From: Novipirellula herctigrandis
GTDB lineage: Bacteria > Planctomycetota > Planctomycetia > Pirellulales > Pirellulaceae
NCBI GenBank assembly: GCA_007859835.1
Contig: SJPJ01000001.1
Span: 4,268,513-4,332,512, forward strand
DNA length: 64,000 nt
Direction of reading: 5' to 3'
Shown here: positions 27,248-36,291 of the stretch, piece by piece
How positions within the stretch are numbered: position 1 is the stretch's first letter
Layout: each line of letters begins with the position of its first letter
Translations under genes and position numbers: made by a program
Notes under the pieces: model-generated
What the model was told of the DNA's origin: nothing
The model's database searches: none
Seen by the model: the letters and a program-made list of their open reading frames with translations, nothing else

Positions 27248-28732
27248 CTAAAACTGTAGGTCAATTTCGGATTCGATTACCGAAACCGCTCCTGACACTA
27301 TCGTGCAAAACGTATCGTCTCTTGCGTCGGGCACTCCATCTTCAAACGCCCAATCGGGCCCGGCCAAAGTGACCCAACGCCGCCATACGGGGAAATCCGC
27401 GCCACCCCAATTCGGCTCTGCGAAGTCAGTGGTGATGGTTCCCAGTTGGGGGGCGCCAACATTCAACACTCGGTACCATCGATGTACTGCAGCGCCGGTT
27501 GGGCTAGCGGGGGCTACGGTGTGCGGTTGCCGCGACAACATTACCCATTCATTGGTTTTGATCTTGTCGCTAATTGCATCGGAACCATACAGCAACACTT
27601 CGCCTCCGGTTCCTCCTGAGAAACCAATTCCACGACTCACCCACGTTAGTCGCTCGCCCGATGGATTGTCTTCGCGTTCCGAAATCGTGTAGGCATCTTT
27701 GCGAAGCGCTAAAGGATCGTTCGCACGTATAGGAACAGGATTTTCGCGTTGATTGATGACAATGATCGATTGGCGAAACTTAGTTGTGCCAAGGAACGGA
27801 GGTGTCAGGGTCATGATCCAGCTATAGTTGCTTGATGCGTCACGCGCCGAATCATACTGTGCGCTACCAATTCGGTATCGAGACAGGAGCACCGACTCGG
27901 GGTCTTCGTCCTCCAAACCTTCAACGCCAAACACGGAACCGAAACCGCGAAATACCGACTCGGCCGTTTTGGCTTGGATCAACTGGGATCGACCGACGGG
28001 AGATGCAGCGGGATAAAGGGGCGACCGCAGTGTGGCTCGCCACATTCTGGGTGACATTGGCCAAAGAGGCCTAGCGGCTACTGTACCGTTTCCATCAATG
28101 GATTCGTTCGGAGCGGCTAAGATGCGATAGCGTTCGTTGTAGTAGGGAAAGCGACTGTAATCAAACGCGGTGTCCGCCGAATTAACTGCCGTAGTAAAGT
28201 TAGGAGAATCCGTCGATGTGTTGATCAATACTGGGTCAGGGACTCCAAGTGGGTCTAAGCAAATCCCCGCCGCTAAGCCGTCACCAAATGCGGTATGGCC
28301 ATACCCAGGCGAATCGAGTTTTCCAATCGGATCCGTAGGGACAGCCCCTCCCGTTCCTTGCAGTTGAGTCGAAACCTTCCATTGAATCGTTTGTAGATTG
28401 GTTGTTGGTCGAACGCCAAATCCAAAGGCTGCACCCGATTCAGCGGCAGCCTTATCCATGATGACCATTGCATCGAGTTTTGTGAAATCTTGCGCACGGC
28501 CCATCGCTGCTGCGGATGTCGACTCGCTCACACTTCGATCTAACTCAATGGTTGCCTTTGCATTGTCAGCCGCAATCGGTATCAACGCAGCGAGGCCGAC
28601 TAGCCCCGTCAAGATGATGCCGATCGCAAAGACCGTTTCCATCAACGTGACTGCATCGCGGCTAGGCCCCGACCGATAGGAATGGCCGACGCTTCTGCGA
28701 TCTTCACTGCAAAGTTTTGATAAGAAAAACAT
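27248..28732 (-). CDS. large GspI/PilV-like minor pseudopilin
   Basis: The protein has 494 residues from the ATG at 28732, which has GGAG about seven bases upstream and lies 16 bases after the previous stop. Longer frames overlap the upstream gene. A prepilin-like segment after a 40-residue leader reads AVTLMETVFAIGIILTGLVG, with Ala at the cleavage position and Glu at +5. This is the pattern of PilV/GspI minor pseudopilins but with an enlarged head. The leader is longer than usual and contains many Ser and Arg. It is part of the minus-strand pseudopilus operon. Confidence 0.8.
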   Translation of the reverse strand: MFFLSKLCSEDRRSVGHSYRSGPSRDAVTLMETVFAIGIILTGLVGLAALIPIAADNAKATIELDRSVSESTSAAAMGRAQDFTKLDAMVIMDKAAAESGAAFGFGVRPTTNLQTIQWKVSTQLQGTGGAVPTDPIGKLDSPGYGHTAFGDGLAAGICLDPLGVPDPVLINTSTDSPNFTTAVNSADTAFDYSRFPYYNERYRILAAPNESIDGNGTVAARPLWPMSPRMWRATLRSPLYPAASPVGRSQLIQAKTAESVFRGFGSVFGVEGLEDEDPESVLLSRYRIGSAQYDSARDASSNYSWIMTLTPPFLGTTKFRQSIIVINQRENPVPIRANDPLALRKDAYTISEREDNPSGERLTWVSRGIGFSGGTGGEVLLYGSDAISDKIKTNEWVMLSRQPHTVAPASPTGAAVHRWYRVLNVGAPQLGTITTDFAEPNWGGADFPVWRRWVTLAGPDWAFEDGVPDARDDTFCTIVSGAVSVIESEIDLQF

Positions 28733-28748
28733 ATTCACTCCAAAAGGA

Positions 28749-30068
28749 TTACAGCGAACCAATATCAAGTGCGCTGACCGCCGCAGATCGGGTGCGACCG
28801 ATGACGGTTTGAATTCTGGCTTGTTGAGCCGCATTGGTTGCCGCTCCACTGGCCGGAATCAAAGAAACACCATTGGTCGGGTTGATCCATGGCGTCGCCG
28901 TGACTTCGCCGTTTCGGGCGTGAATCGTGACCCAAATGCTCTCTGCATCCAGCAGCGGTGTGGTGCCATCTTTCGCTTCGTCCCCCAATGGATTCGGGTC
29001 GTCATCTTCGAGCTGTTCGGTCGGTAGCGTTTTGACTTCACCGCGACGACCCACCAGTAAATGCACGTCACCGGTGACGGGAACCTGCTGTAGCACGATC
29101 GATGCGGATGCGGTCTCATACTGACCTCTCAAAATTCGCGAAACTTCGCCGCGAGGTCCAAACAAAATCCAAATCGATCGATAGTCCAACGGGTTGGGCG
29201 TAAACGGTCGATTGGTTTGAGTGATGTAGTTGCCTTCGATTCCCATCGGAGAAAACTCGTTGCCAAATCGCCCCAGTCCCGAAGAGGTCAAATCGATCGA
29301 AGTCCCGCTCGGCAACTCGATCGGCATTGCGATCGATGGCCGTGGCGAACGGCGAATATCAAACGAAAGTAGGGTGCGATCAAACCGACGCAAATCGACA
29401 TTGTCTTCAACGGGAACAACCTGAACTCGAACAAAGTCATTTGGATACCCGGTTGGCTGCGGAACAGGGGCCAAGGTCGATGTCCAGTTTGACCATGCGG
29501 GCGGAGTCGTTAAGTCTCCAAGATTGACGATATTTAGAATTTGAACCGGTAACTTCGCATCGCCAAGTCGGATCACATCACCAATGTTGATCAATGTTGG
29601 TACTGCAAGGTTATCAATGTCATCCGCAGACCGAATCATTTGGAATTGATCGTTATCGAACAGCAAGTAATGCGTATCCAAGTACGGATTCAATCTCGTT
29701 GCTGCATTGGTTGTATCCGGCTCATACAGATAAATGGCTTTCGCGTCGGGTGAATCACCTGAATAACTTGGTGGCTCGTCGGCCATCCTTAGGCGAATTG
29801 ACTCGCATCGTTCGTTAAGCGAATCGACGCCGACTCGGTCGATGATCACTCCGCCGCCGCCGGTTGCAATGGCTCGGGCGCGGGCTTCTTCAATCGCAGC
29901 TTGCACCAACGATGCACTTCGCACCACTCGCTGCTCACGAAGTGAATTCTTAATAGCGGGAAGTGAAATGCCCGTCAGCAAGCTGATCACCGCAATCACG
30001 ACGAGCAACTCAACAAGCGTGAAGCCACACTTGGGATTGTGATTTGTTCGGAAAAAGGAAAAGTTCAT
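28749..30068 (-). CDS. large GspH-like pseudopilin
   Basis: The protein has 439 residues. The prepilin signal KCGFTLVELLVVIAVI has the canonical Gly at the cleavage site and Glu at +5. The region after the helix (NSLREQRVVRSASLVQAA) resembles GspH/FimT-type pseudopilins, although the size is more than double. The start lies two bases after the preceding gene's stop, indicating one transcript. No enzymatic motif is seen. It is a structural subunit of the inner-membrane pseudopilus. Confidence 0.82.
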   Translation of the reverse strand: MNFSFFRTNHNPKCGFTLVELLVVIAVISLLTGISLPAIKNSLREQRVVRSASLVQAAIEEARARAIATGGGGVIIDRVGVDSLNERCESIRLRMADEPPSYSGDSPDAKAIYLYEPDTTNAATRLNPYLDTHYLLFDNDQFQMIRSADDIDNLAVPTLINIGDVIRLGDAKLPVQILNIVNLGDLTTPPAWSNWTSTLAPVPQPTGYPNDFVRVQVVPVEDNVDLRRFDRTLLSFDIRRSPRPSIAMPIELPSGTSIDLTSSGLGRFGNEFSPMGIEGNYITQTNRPFTPNPLDYRSIWILFGPRGEVSRILRGQYETASASIVLQQVPVTGDVHLLVGRRGEVKTLPTEQLEDDDPNPLGDEAKDGTTPLLDAESIWVTIHARNGEVTATPWINPTNGVSLIPASGAATNAAQQARIQTVIGRTRSAAVSALDIGSL

Positions 30069-30070
30069 AT

Positions 30071-31270
30071 CTATCTGCCTATCTCGAAGGTGGGCACGAT
30101 ATTGTCAGCCGATTCATCGGTGCCATTTCCATTGACATCCATCCGTGCTCCCAAACGATTGCCAACAATAACCGAATCCATATACGGATCGACAAAAGGA
30201 GACGCCGCGGGGAAAGTGGTTGGCTGGACGAAGGTCGGTGACGTATTTGGGAAATCCGTAAGCGTGTAGTTGATTACCGGCGGTGTAGTTAGCGAAGGAT
30301 CATCGAGTCCGAAAAGGTCAAACTCGCCATCCTGTCCTGCCGCCACAATGACAGGTATCAGTGGAAAAGGATCTTCCGCTTCCAGATTGACTGCCGTTGA
30401 GGTTGTGTTGTCTGTATATCGGGGGTCCGAATAGAGCAGGTCGAGATTGTCTCGCCCGTATTCTTTTACAAGTGTTGTAAGCTCCGTCCAGTTTGCTCGG
30501 GTCGAGGTAGACGCAGGGCTTTCCGGTGGATCGTTCCATTTGGGCGTTAGCTTCAAGCCAACCGGCCAACGCATGTATCCAACCGGTACTCCCCAAGGAT
30601 CAAGGATTTCGGGCATCCCGTCCCCATCTAAGTCACCGATATCCCGAGGGCGAAAGGTGTCCAAGGCTGGTTGCCCATTCACAACGCGTGATGCAAAGAT
30701 CAAATAAAGGCACTCGGCCGATTGATAGTTCGACGTCCACTCACCATTTGCCGCATTGCCGTCAATAACCTCGCCCCAATCCGCACAGCTAGGCGAAGTT
30801 GCTTTGATAGTTTGGAAAATACGTTGACGATAACGCTGGACCATTTGGGCTCGAGTGCCACTTGGCCAAGCGGGCCCAGGAACGGCCAGCGGGATTCCAG
30901 CATCTAAGCTACCGAAAGTTCCACCGGCTTCGGGATAGGGGACGTAAACAGGTCCCGAAGAAATGTCTTCACGTCGTTCTGGTAATGCACACCGCAACCA
31001 GTCGCGTTTCCACATCAGTTCCGAAAGCGCACGCGTCTGGGCGGAGAAGTTGTTCTGTGGCGAATTAACCCGTCGATACGATTCCTCTTCGTAGATTTGC
31101 ATCATCAACAGATTCAATCGATTGATGTAAGCTTTGCCGCGAGTTTCTTGAGCTTGTCGACTTGCACCCGAGATCGCGGTGGCTACCATCCCGCCAATAA
31201 TGCTAATCACGACGATCGAGACGAGGATCTCGACGAGCGTAAAAGCGTTTCGATTGGATTTTGTATTCAT
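30071..31270 (-). CDS. GspG-like pseudopilin with DPWG motif
   Basis: The protein has 399 residues. The prepilin signal reads NAFTLVEILVSIVVISIIGG, with Ala rather than Gly at the cleavage position. Near residues 208-230 it has DLDGDGMPEILDPWGVPVGY. DPWG is the hallmark of the GspG C-terminal domain, here joined to an acidic DxDGDG loop that could bind calcium as GspG does. It is enlarged compared with the usual 140-150 residues. It lies 56 bases after the previous pseudopilin gene and two bases before the next. Confidence 0.82.
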   Translation of the reverse strand: MNTKSNRNAFTLVEILVSIVVISIIGGMVATAISGASRQAQETRGKAYINRLNLLMMQIYEEESYRRVNSPQNNFSAQTRALSELMWKRDWLRCALPERREDISSGPVYVPYPEAGGTFGSLDAGIPLAVPGPAWPSGTRAQMVQRYRQRIFQTIKATSPSCADWGEVIDGNAANGEWTSNYQSAECLYLIFASRVVNGQPALDTFRPRDIGDLDGDGMPEILDPWGVPVGYMRWPVGLKLTPKWNDPPESPASTSTRANWTELTTLVKEYGRDNLDLLYSDPRYTDNTTSTAVNLEAEDPFPLIPVIVAAGQDGEFDLFGLDDPSLTTPPVINYTLTDFPNTSPTFVQPTTFPAASPFVDPYMDSVIVGNRLGARMDVNGNGTDESADNIVPTFEIGR

Positions 31271-31326
31271 GACGTTTCAGTTAGCTAGACAAGCAGTAAA
31301 GAGAATTCGTTGGGAAAGGAAATTGT

Positions 31327-32601
31327 CTATTCCAAATCGGATTCCAAAGTTCGGGTCGAGAAGTTGGTGACGTTGTCAAGTTGTGGGTTTGAGATATAAA
31401 CCTCGGAGCCGCCAAAAGCCTTAGCCGTCTCGTTGTCCTGATAACGTTGGAGCGATTCCATCGTTGTCGCTTGTGTGGTCGTCGCAAATGGGTTGTAGGC
31501 ACGACCGACGCTGTAGATGTAAAGACACCCCGAACTCGGAAGCGATGATCCCGACACGCTAACGAGTCCACCGTAGTTGTTATCGAGTCCCGCAGAAATG
31601 AGTTGGAACCGTTTGTTTTCCGCGAACTCTGCAACTGCCAAAGTGACCGAAAAGCCACGAATGGTTGAAGGAGGTGTGGTGTCGATCACGTTCGACGCAT
31701 AAGGTCTTGCGATTCCGACGTCCGCTAGATCGCCTGGTGGGCAATAGACATTCAAACTTTGAAGGTATCTTGCTGTGGTTAGCCAAGCCGGAGCACTCGA
31801 ACCGCTAGGGTCGGTTCCGTAGGTGATGTTGTAAGTGGACGAGTTGAAGTAGGCGATCGGCATTTCGGTTGAATTCGGTCGGAATACAGGAAACGGATCC
31901 GCGTAAACTGTCGCGCCCAGCGAATTCGCAGTCGACGAACCACCCGCGCCCCCTGCTCCCTCGTCATTGGAGTAAGCGTAAGCCGTTGGGCTGGTAAGCA
32001 ACGCGATCGTTAGATCTTGGGTCTTGAATGGAAACTGGCCCTGGTTTCGATCCGTGTTGTATTGGTACTTCAAAAAGTCACTACTCGATGCACCCGCTGT
32101 ATAAGGGTCTGTGGAGCCGCTGGCCAAAACCAATGGACCGCCTTGCCCAGTGAAAGGACGTTTCTTGTCACTACTGAAACCTCCCAAGCAAAACACAAGT
32201 GCTTCGGCACGATCGATCGCATGAGGGTAGTGACCGAATGCAGCGGAGGTTCTTGGATCGGTTACGGCGCCGACATCCGTTTGAGCAAGCCCTGAGTTGT
32301 AGTGTGTGAATTGCGACAAGATTCGAAGTTCATTGTCGTTCATGTTTGGAAACGCTTTACGGAAATGGCGTTCGACAGCGTTCCAATCGGAGAAGTCCGG
32401 AGGATACGAACCACGATCGAGTCGATAGGCTTCGAGGGATTGGCTAAGCACATCAATCTCTTGTCGGATCGCTGCTTCCTTGGCAGTTCGCAATGCGCCT
32501 GTCACCGCTGGAATCGCTAGCCCTGCGAGGATGCCGATGATGACGATCACGACGAGGATTTCGACGAGAGTGAAGCCGGTTTTTCGTTTTTCGGTTCGCA
32601 T
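31327..32601 (-). CDS. prepilin-type major pseudopilin candidate
   Basis: The protein has 424 residues. The N-terminus KTGFTLVEILVVIVIIGILAGLAIP is the most canonical in the cluster, with Gly at cleavage and Glu at +5. The next segment (LSQSLEAYRLDRGSYP) is typical of GspG/PilA-type subunits, so it is a good candidate for the major pseudopilin. The C-terminal half is about 250 residues longer than usual. It follows gspF in the operon with a 267-base linker that carries repeats. Confidence 0.85.
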   Translation of the reverse strand: MRTEKRKTGFTLVEILVVIVIIGILAGLAIPAVTGALRTAKEAAIRQEIDVLSQSLEAYRLDRGSYPPDFSDWNAVERHFRKAFPNMNDNELRILSQFTHYNSGLAQTDVGAVTDPRTSAAFGHYPHAIDRAEALVFCLGGFSSDKKRPFTGQGGPLVLASGSTDPYTAGASSSDFLKYQYNTDRNQGQFPFKTQDLTIALLTSPTAYAYSNDEGAGGAGGSSTANSLGATVYADPFPVFRPNSTEMPIAYFNSSTYNITYGTDPSGSSAPAWLTTARYLQSLNVYCPPGDLADVGIARPYASNVIDTTPPSTIRGFSVTLAVAEFAENKRFQLISAGLDNNYGGLVSVSGSSLPSSGCLYIYSVGRAYNPFATTTQATTMESLQRYQDNETAKAFGGSEVYISNPQLDNVTNFSTRTLESDLE

Positions 32602-32696
32602 GAGTTCAGTTCTCAGGGGACAGTTTTCAGTTGACAGTTTTCAGAACGAAAGTCGTCGAGACGATCACTTCAGGAAATGTTTCAGGTTTGTAATTT

Positions 32697-32794
32697 GCCA
32701 CGAATATCACGAATCGACACGAATAGCGAACTGGAAGTGTTGCGATGACTCGGTTCGAGGCATTCGGTTCGTGTAAATCCGTGCGATCGGTGGC
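32697..32794. repeat. imperfect inverted repeat of cacgaat type
   Basis: The left arm gccacgaatatcacgaat (from 32697) and a right arm ending at 32794 (ending gatcggtggc) pair imperfectly over about 28-33 bases, around a 37-base spacer. The cacgaat/attcgtg wording recurs three times in the left arm. It looks like a decayed dispersed palindrome. Confidence 0.45.
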
Positions 32795-32812
32795 TTTCAA
32801 AACGATTCAGTC

Positions 32813-32833
32813 CGGAAGTCTCTGCGACTTCCG
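32813..32833 (-). terminator. hairpin downstream of gspF
   Basis: The stem cggaagt / acttccg (seven pairs) has loop ctctgcg and begins about 36 bases after the gspF stop on the minus strand. A short T-run follows at a distance. It may partly terminate the upstream transcript or protect the mRNA end. Confidence 0.4.
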
Positions 32834-32868
32834 TTGCGATTTGAAGTTGAAAGTCTATCGCCTATGGG

Positions 32869-34305
32869 CTAACTCAATCCGGTGATGAGGTCGACCAATG
32901 GCATGAAGAGACTAATCACGATGAAACCGACTGCAAAACCAAGGAACACGATCATGATCGGCTCCATCATCGCGGTCAGACCATCGGTCAAAGTCCGGAC
33001 TTCTTCGTCATAGGTGTCGGCGACCTTGTACAACATCGTGTCAAGTTCGCCCGTCTCTTCCCCGACGTCGACCATGTTTACCACTAGGTCATCAACGACA
33101 CGGGATTTGATTTTGGTTAAGTAAAATAATGATGCCAACGCAGCTCCGCCGCCTATCAGGTAAGCCGACATCATCATCAATGTGTTGATCATGTCTCCTT
33201 CGTCAATCTTGGTCCCTTTGGCGGTGACCGCGACGCTAAAGACCAACATGCCGGGGAACGCCGCGAACAAGGCCCAAAAGAACATCGCCATTGCATTGAA
33301 TCCAGGTTCGCTGTGTTCTCGCAGCGGTTTGCTAATGACTTCCCCTTCGCGGATCTGTTCATTGACTTTGGTAAACAGCCTTTCAAACATCGCGTTGCCC
33401 GATGTTTCGCGAGTGATGTTGATCGCTTCCAAAATCGGTACACCACTACTGACCAAAGTCCCGAGCGTTCGTGTGGTCCGTGCCAAAATGTTCTTTTCTA
33501 TCAAACTACCAAAGACTGGCACTTTAATAATGAATTGGTCAAATCCGATTCGTCCATGTTTGAACTTGCGAACCATCTTGACAAAGATCATTAACGTCAC
33601 GGGCATCGCGATCAATAAGAACCAGTAGTTTGCGATGTAGCTGCTCATCGCGATCAACAAGATCGTTGGCGCGGGCAACGTCAAACCAAACTCGTCGAAC
33701 ATCTTTTCAAACGTTGGAACGATGAACAACATAATGAACGTCAAAATCAAACAGGCGACGGTGACGACGACGCACGGATAAATCAACGCCCCTTTGACTT
33801 TCTTCTTTAGCGATTCGGCACGTTCGAGGAATTCTGCGAGCCGCTGTAGAATCGTTTCGAGTGCACCACCGGCCTCACCCGCTTTAATCATATTGACGTA
33901 CAGTCGGCTAAAGACCTTTGGGCATTTGCTCATCGCTTCACTCAGTGTTGCCCCGCCTTCGATCTCTTCGCACACGTCTTGTAACGCAAACTTCAACTTG
34001 CCTGGTTTTTGGTTGTTCTCCAGGATCTTTAGCGACCGCAAAATCGGTAGCCCCGCGTCTTGCAAAATCGATAATTGCCGAGTGAACGCACAGATATGTT
34101 TTGTCTTGGCACCACCGATCGCGAACCCACGCTTCTTTTTGCCACCACCTTTTTGGCCCGCAGCTTGCTTTTTGACGGAGATCTTCGTGACGAAGTATCC
34201 CATCTGGCGAATCGTGGTTTGCGCCTCTTCTTCGCTGGCTGCATCGATTTCATCCCGGATCTCTTGTCCGGCCGCGTCCATCGCTTCGAATTGGTAGATA
34301 GGCAT
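32869..34305 (-). CDS. gspF: type II secretion/type IV pilus inner-membrane platform protein
   Basis: The protein has 478 residues. GspF/PilC is the polytopic core on which the assembly ATPase acts. It shows the N-terminal YQFEAMDAAGQEIRDEI, first GspF domain LDAGLPILRSLKIL and KAGEAGGALETILQRLAEFLE, membrane segments at about 180-250, and the second domain ending GEETGELDTMLYKVADTYDEEV with a C-terminal helix. Normal GspF is near 400 residues. The excess is an insertion of about 70 residues (about 332-400) inside the second domain, with two extra hydrophobic segments. No ribosome site is clear. Confidence 0.93.
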   Translation of the reverse strand: MPIYQFEAMDAAGQEIRDEIDAASEEEAQTTIRQMGYFVTKISVKKQAAGQKGGGKKKRGFAIGGAKTKHICAFTRQLSILQDAGLPILRSLKILENNQKPGKLKFALQDVCEEIEGGATLSEAMSKCPKVFSRLYVNMIKAGEAGGALETILQRLAEFLERAESLKKKVKGALIYPCVVVTVACLILTFIMLFIVPTFEKMFDEFGLTLPAPTILLIAMSSYIANYWFLLIAMPVTLMIFVKMVRKFKHGRIGFDQFIIKVPVFGSLIEKNILARTTRTLGTLVSSGVPILEAINITRETSGNAMFERLFTKVNEQIREGEVISKPLREHSEPGFNAMAMFFWALFAAFPGMLVFSVAVTAKGTKIDEGDMINTLMMMSAYLIGGGAALASLFYLTKIKSRVVDDLVVNMVDVGEETGELDTMLYKVADTYDEEVRTLTDGLTAMMEPIMIVFLGFAVGFIVISLFMPLVDLITGLS

Positions 34306-34445
34306 GGGATTAGTTCTCAGTTAACAGTTGTCAGTTATCAGAATGTCAGTTCTTCGTTCTTCGCCGATAGCATTCGGTTCTCTGTAATTCAGCCGTTCTA
34401 CGGCTCGTTCTTACTGAGAACGGTCAGCTATCAACTGAGAACTTA
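34306..34445. other. operon linker with inverted gttctcagtt repeats
   Basis: This is a gap of 140 bases between the ATPase and gspF genes. Near its ends, agttctcagtt and aactgagaact form an 11-bp inverted repeat, and cagtt units recur between them. Similar gacagttttcag units occur in the next linker (32602-32868). Confidence 0.5.
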
Positions 34446-36164
34446 TTATTCTTCAACGGTTTCTCGAATGACTTCGTCGAGTGTTGTGATTCCATCGCAG
34501 GCGAGAGCCATTCCGTATTCTCTCAGCGCGATCATTCCATTTTGTTCGGCTTCGTCACGAATCTCGTCCGTCGATGCGTTGACCATTACCATTTCGCGGA
34601 TCTTGTCATTCATGACCATTAATTCAAACAAGGCGATGCGACCTTTGTAGCCTGTGTTATTACAGGCATCGCAGCCGGTTCCTTTGTAAAACTTTTTCTT
34701 CTCAACGTCTTTTCGCTCGAGACGCAAATCGAACAGCATGTCGCTACTGACGCGAGTCTCTTCGCGGCATTTCGTGCAAATGCGGCGTACGAGCCGCTGG
34801 GCCAAGATCGCTTCCACTGTGGCACAAATCATGAATGCTTGGATGCCCATATCCTTTAAACGCGTGATCGTTGCCGCAGCACTGTTGGTGTGCAGCGTGC
34901 TAAACACCAAGTGACCAGTCAGTGCGGCTTGGATCGCGATTTCTGCCGTTTCCAAGTCGCGGATTTCACCCACCAGGATCGTGTCAGGATCTTGCCGCAG
35001 GATTGCTCGCAAACAGGCGGCGAAGGTCACCCCGACGTCGGTGTCGATCGGGATTTGGATGATGCCGTCGATGTCATATTCGATCGGATCCTCGGTCGTC
35101 ATCAATTTGTCTTGAATGTCATTCAGTTCGGTCAGTGCCGAGTACAACGTCGTCGTCTTGCCGCTACCCGTCGGTCCGGTCACCAAGACAATGCCGTTGG
35201 GGCGATCGATCGCTTTGCGGAAATTGCCAATCGTCACCTCGTCCATTCCGACGTTTTCGAGAGACAAGTTCACAACGCTTCGGTCGAGCACTCGCATGAC
35301 TACCGATTCACCAAAGATCGTCGGCAATACACTCACACGAAGGTCGACCGGGTGACCCCCGACCATCAATTCGATCCGTCCGTCTTGCGGCATCCGACGC
35401 TCGGCAATATCCAAGCTAGCCATCACCTTGATCCGCGTCGTGATTGCGAAAGCCAAGTGACGTGGCGGCGGGACCATTTCGTACAACACGCCTTCGGCCT
35501 TGATCCGAATTCGGAATTCATCTTCAAATGGCTCAAAGTGAACATCGCTGGCGTGATCCTTGATCGCCAACAACAAAACCATGTTGAGAAGTTTTCGAAC
35601 CGGTGCTGAATCGGCGAGTGCCTCGGCGTCGGTAATGTTGAACTTTTCCGTTTCCAATGCCGAGATGACTCGTTTCAACTCTTCGTCGTTCGCAAGCTCG
35701 GCAACGAGTTTTTCGACACTTTCGGTTTCCGAGTCGTAGTGCTTGGTGATCGCTTGCATCACATCGCGCTCGGTCGCCACGACCATCGCGATCTCATGAC
35801 CGAGGAACGTCCGCAACTCATCTTGGATCGTCAAGTTTTGCGGGTCACACGTCGCCACGGTCAACCGATTTGCATCTTCCTCGAACTTGATCGGCACAAC
35901 GCGGTAAAGCTGCGACATGGTTTCGGAAATCTGAGCGAGTACCTCTTCGGGAATGTCCGCTTCCTCAAGCGACACCGTTTGCATCGACATTTGTTCCGCG
36001 AGCGCCTGAACGAGCTGCTCGTCGGTGATCAGTTGCATGTCCTCGGCGATTTTCCCAAACAATGCTCCAGGTTGCTGTTCTTGTTCTTCAAGAACAATCT
36101 CGAGCTGCTCGTCGGTGAGGAAACCGAGGTCGACGAGGATCTGTCCGATTCGACGTTGGGCCAT
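34446..36164 (-). CDS. PilB/GspE-type assembly ATPase
   Basis: The protein has 572 residues. This cytoplasmic hexameric ATPase drives pilin or pseudopilin assembly. The N-terminal MshEN domain (RRIGQILVDLGFLTDEQLE) is followed by the ATPase core with Walker A GPTGSGKTTTLY (about 326-337), the Asp box DPIEYDIDGI, the Walker B region RQDPDTILVGEIRDLETA and the His-containing FSTLHTNSAAAT. A zinc-type CTKC...CDAC motif is in the C-terminal part. It is followed in transcription order by gspF, and the upstream gene is pilT. A separate PilB/GspE ATPase gene lies at 37972-39732. Confidence 0.93.
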   Translation of the reverse strand: MAQRRIGQILVDLGFLTDEQLEIVLEEQEQQPGALFGKIAEDMQLITDEQLVQALAEQMSMQTVSLEEADIPEEVLAQISETMSQLYRVVPIKFEEDANRLTVATCDPQNLTIQDELRTFLGHEIAMVVATERDVMQAITKHYDSETESVEKLVAELANDEELKRVISALETEKFNITDAEALADSAPVRKLLNMVLLLAIKDHASDVHFEPFEDEFRIRIKAEGVLYEMVPPPRHLAFAITTRIKVMASLDIAERRMPQDGRIELMVGGHPVDLRVSVLPTIFGESVVMRVLDRSVVNLSLENVGMDEVTIGNFRKAIDRPNGIVLVTGPTGSGKTTTLYSALTELNDIQDKLMTTEDPIEYDIDGIIQIPIDTDVGVTFAACLRAILRQDPDTILVGEIRDLETAEIAIQAALTGHLVFSTLHTNSAAATITRLKDMGIQAFMICATVEAILAQRLVRRICTKCREETRVSSDMLFDLRLERKDVEKKKFYKGTGCDACNNTGYKGRIALFELMVMNDKIREMVMVNASTDEIRDEAEQNGMIALREYGMALACDGITTLDEVIRETVEE

Positions 36165-36245
36165 GATGAAACGTTTGAGTTATGAAGGGTGATGTTTGAA
36201 GGTTTGGTAAAGCTACGCCCGCCCGAGCGTGGTTTATGTCGTTTG

Positions 36246-36291
36246 GCCCCACGCGCTGGCAAAGTTAGCTAGGCTTGCCAACGCGTGGGGC
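36246..36291. repeat. 17-bp inverted repeat between pilT and the ATPase gene
   Basis: The arms gccccacgcgctggcaa (36246-36262) and ttgccaacgcgtggggc (36275-36291) pair over 17 bases with one C-A mismatch, around a 12-base loop. It starts about 116 bases after the pilT stop and ends about 80 bases before the next start. The loop contains ttagctagg. The strong stem suggests a transcription attenuator, an mRNA processing/stability site, or a REP-like dispersed element. Confidence 0.6.

Larger units (their letters stand above)
32602..32868. other. operon linker with repeats
   Basis: This gap between gspF and the major prepilin gene contains a tandem duplication of gacagttttcag (32619-32644), an imperfect long inverted repeat (32697-32794) and a hairpin (32813-32833). 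No gene is present. Confidence 0.6.

Noticed and set aside
34890..35609. 239-codon plus-strand frame
   Set aside because: Antisense to the conserved ATPase core of the PilB/GspE gene; no protein features.
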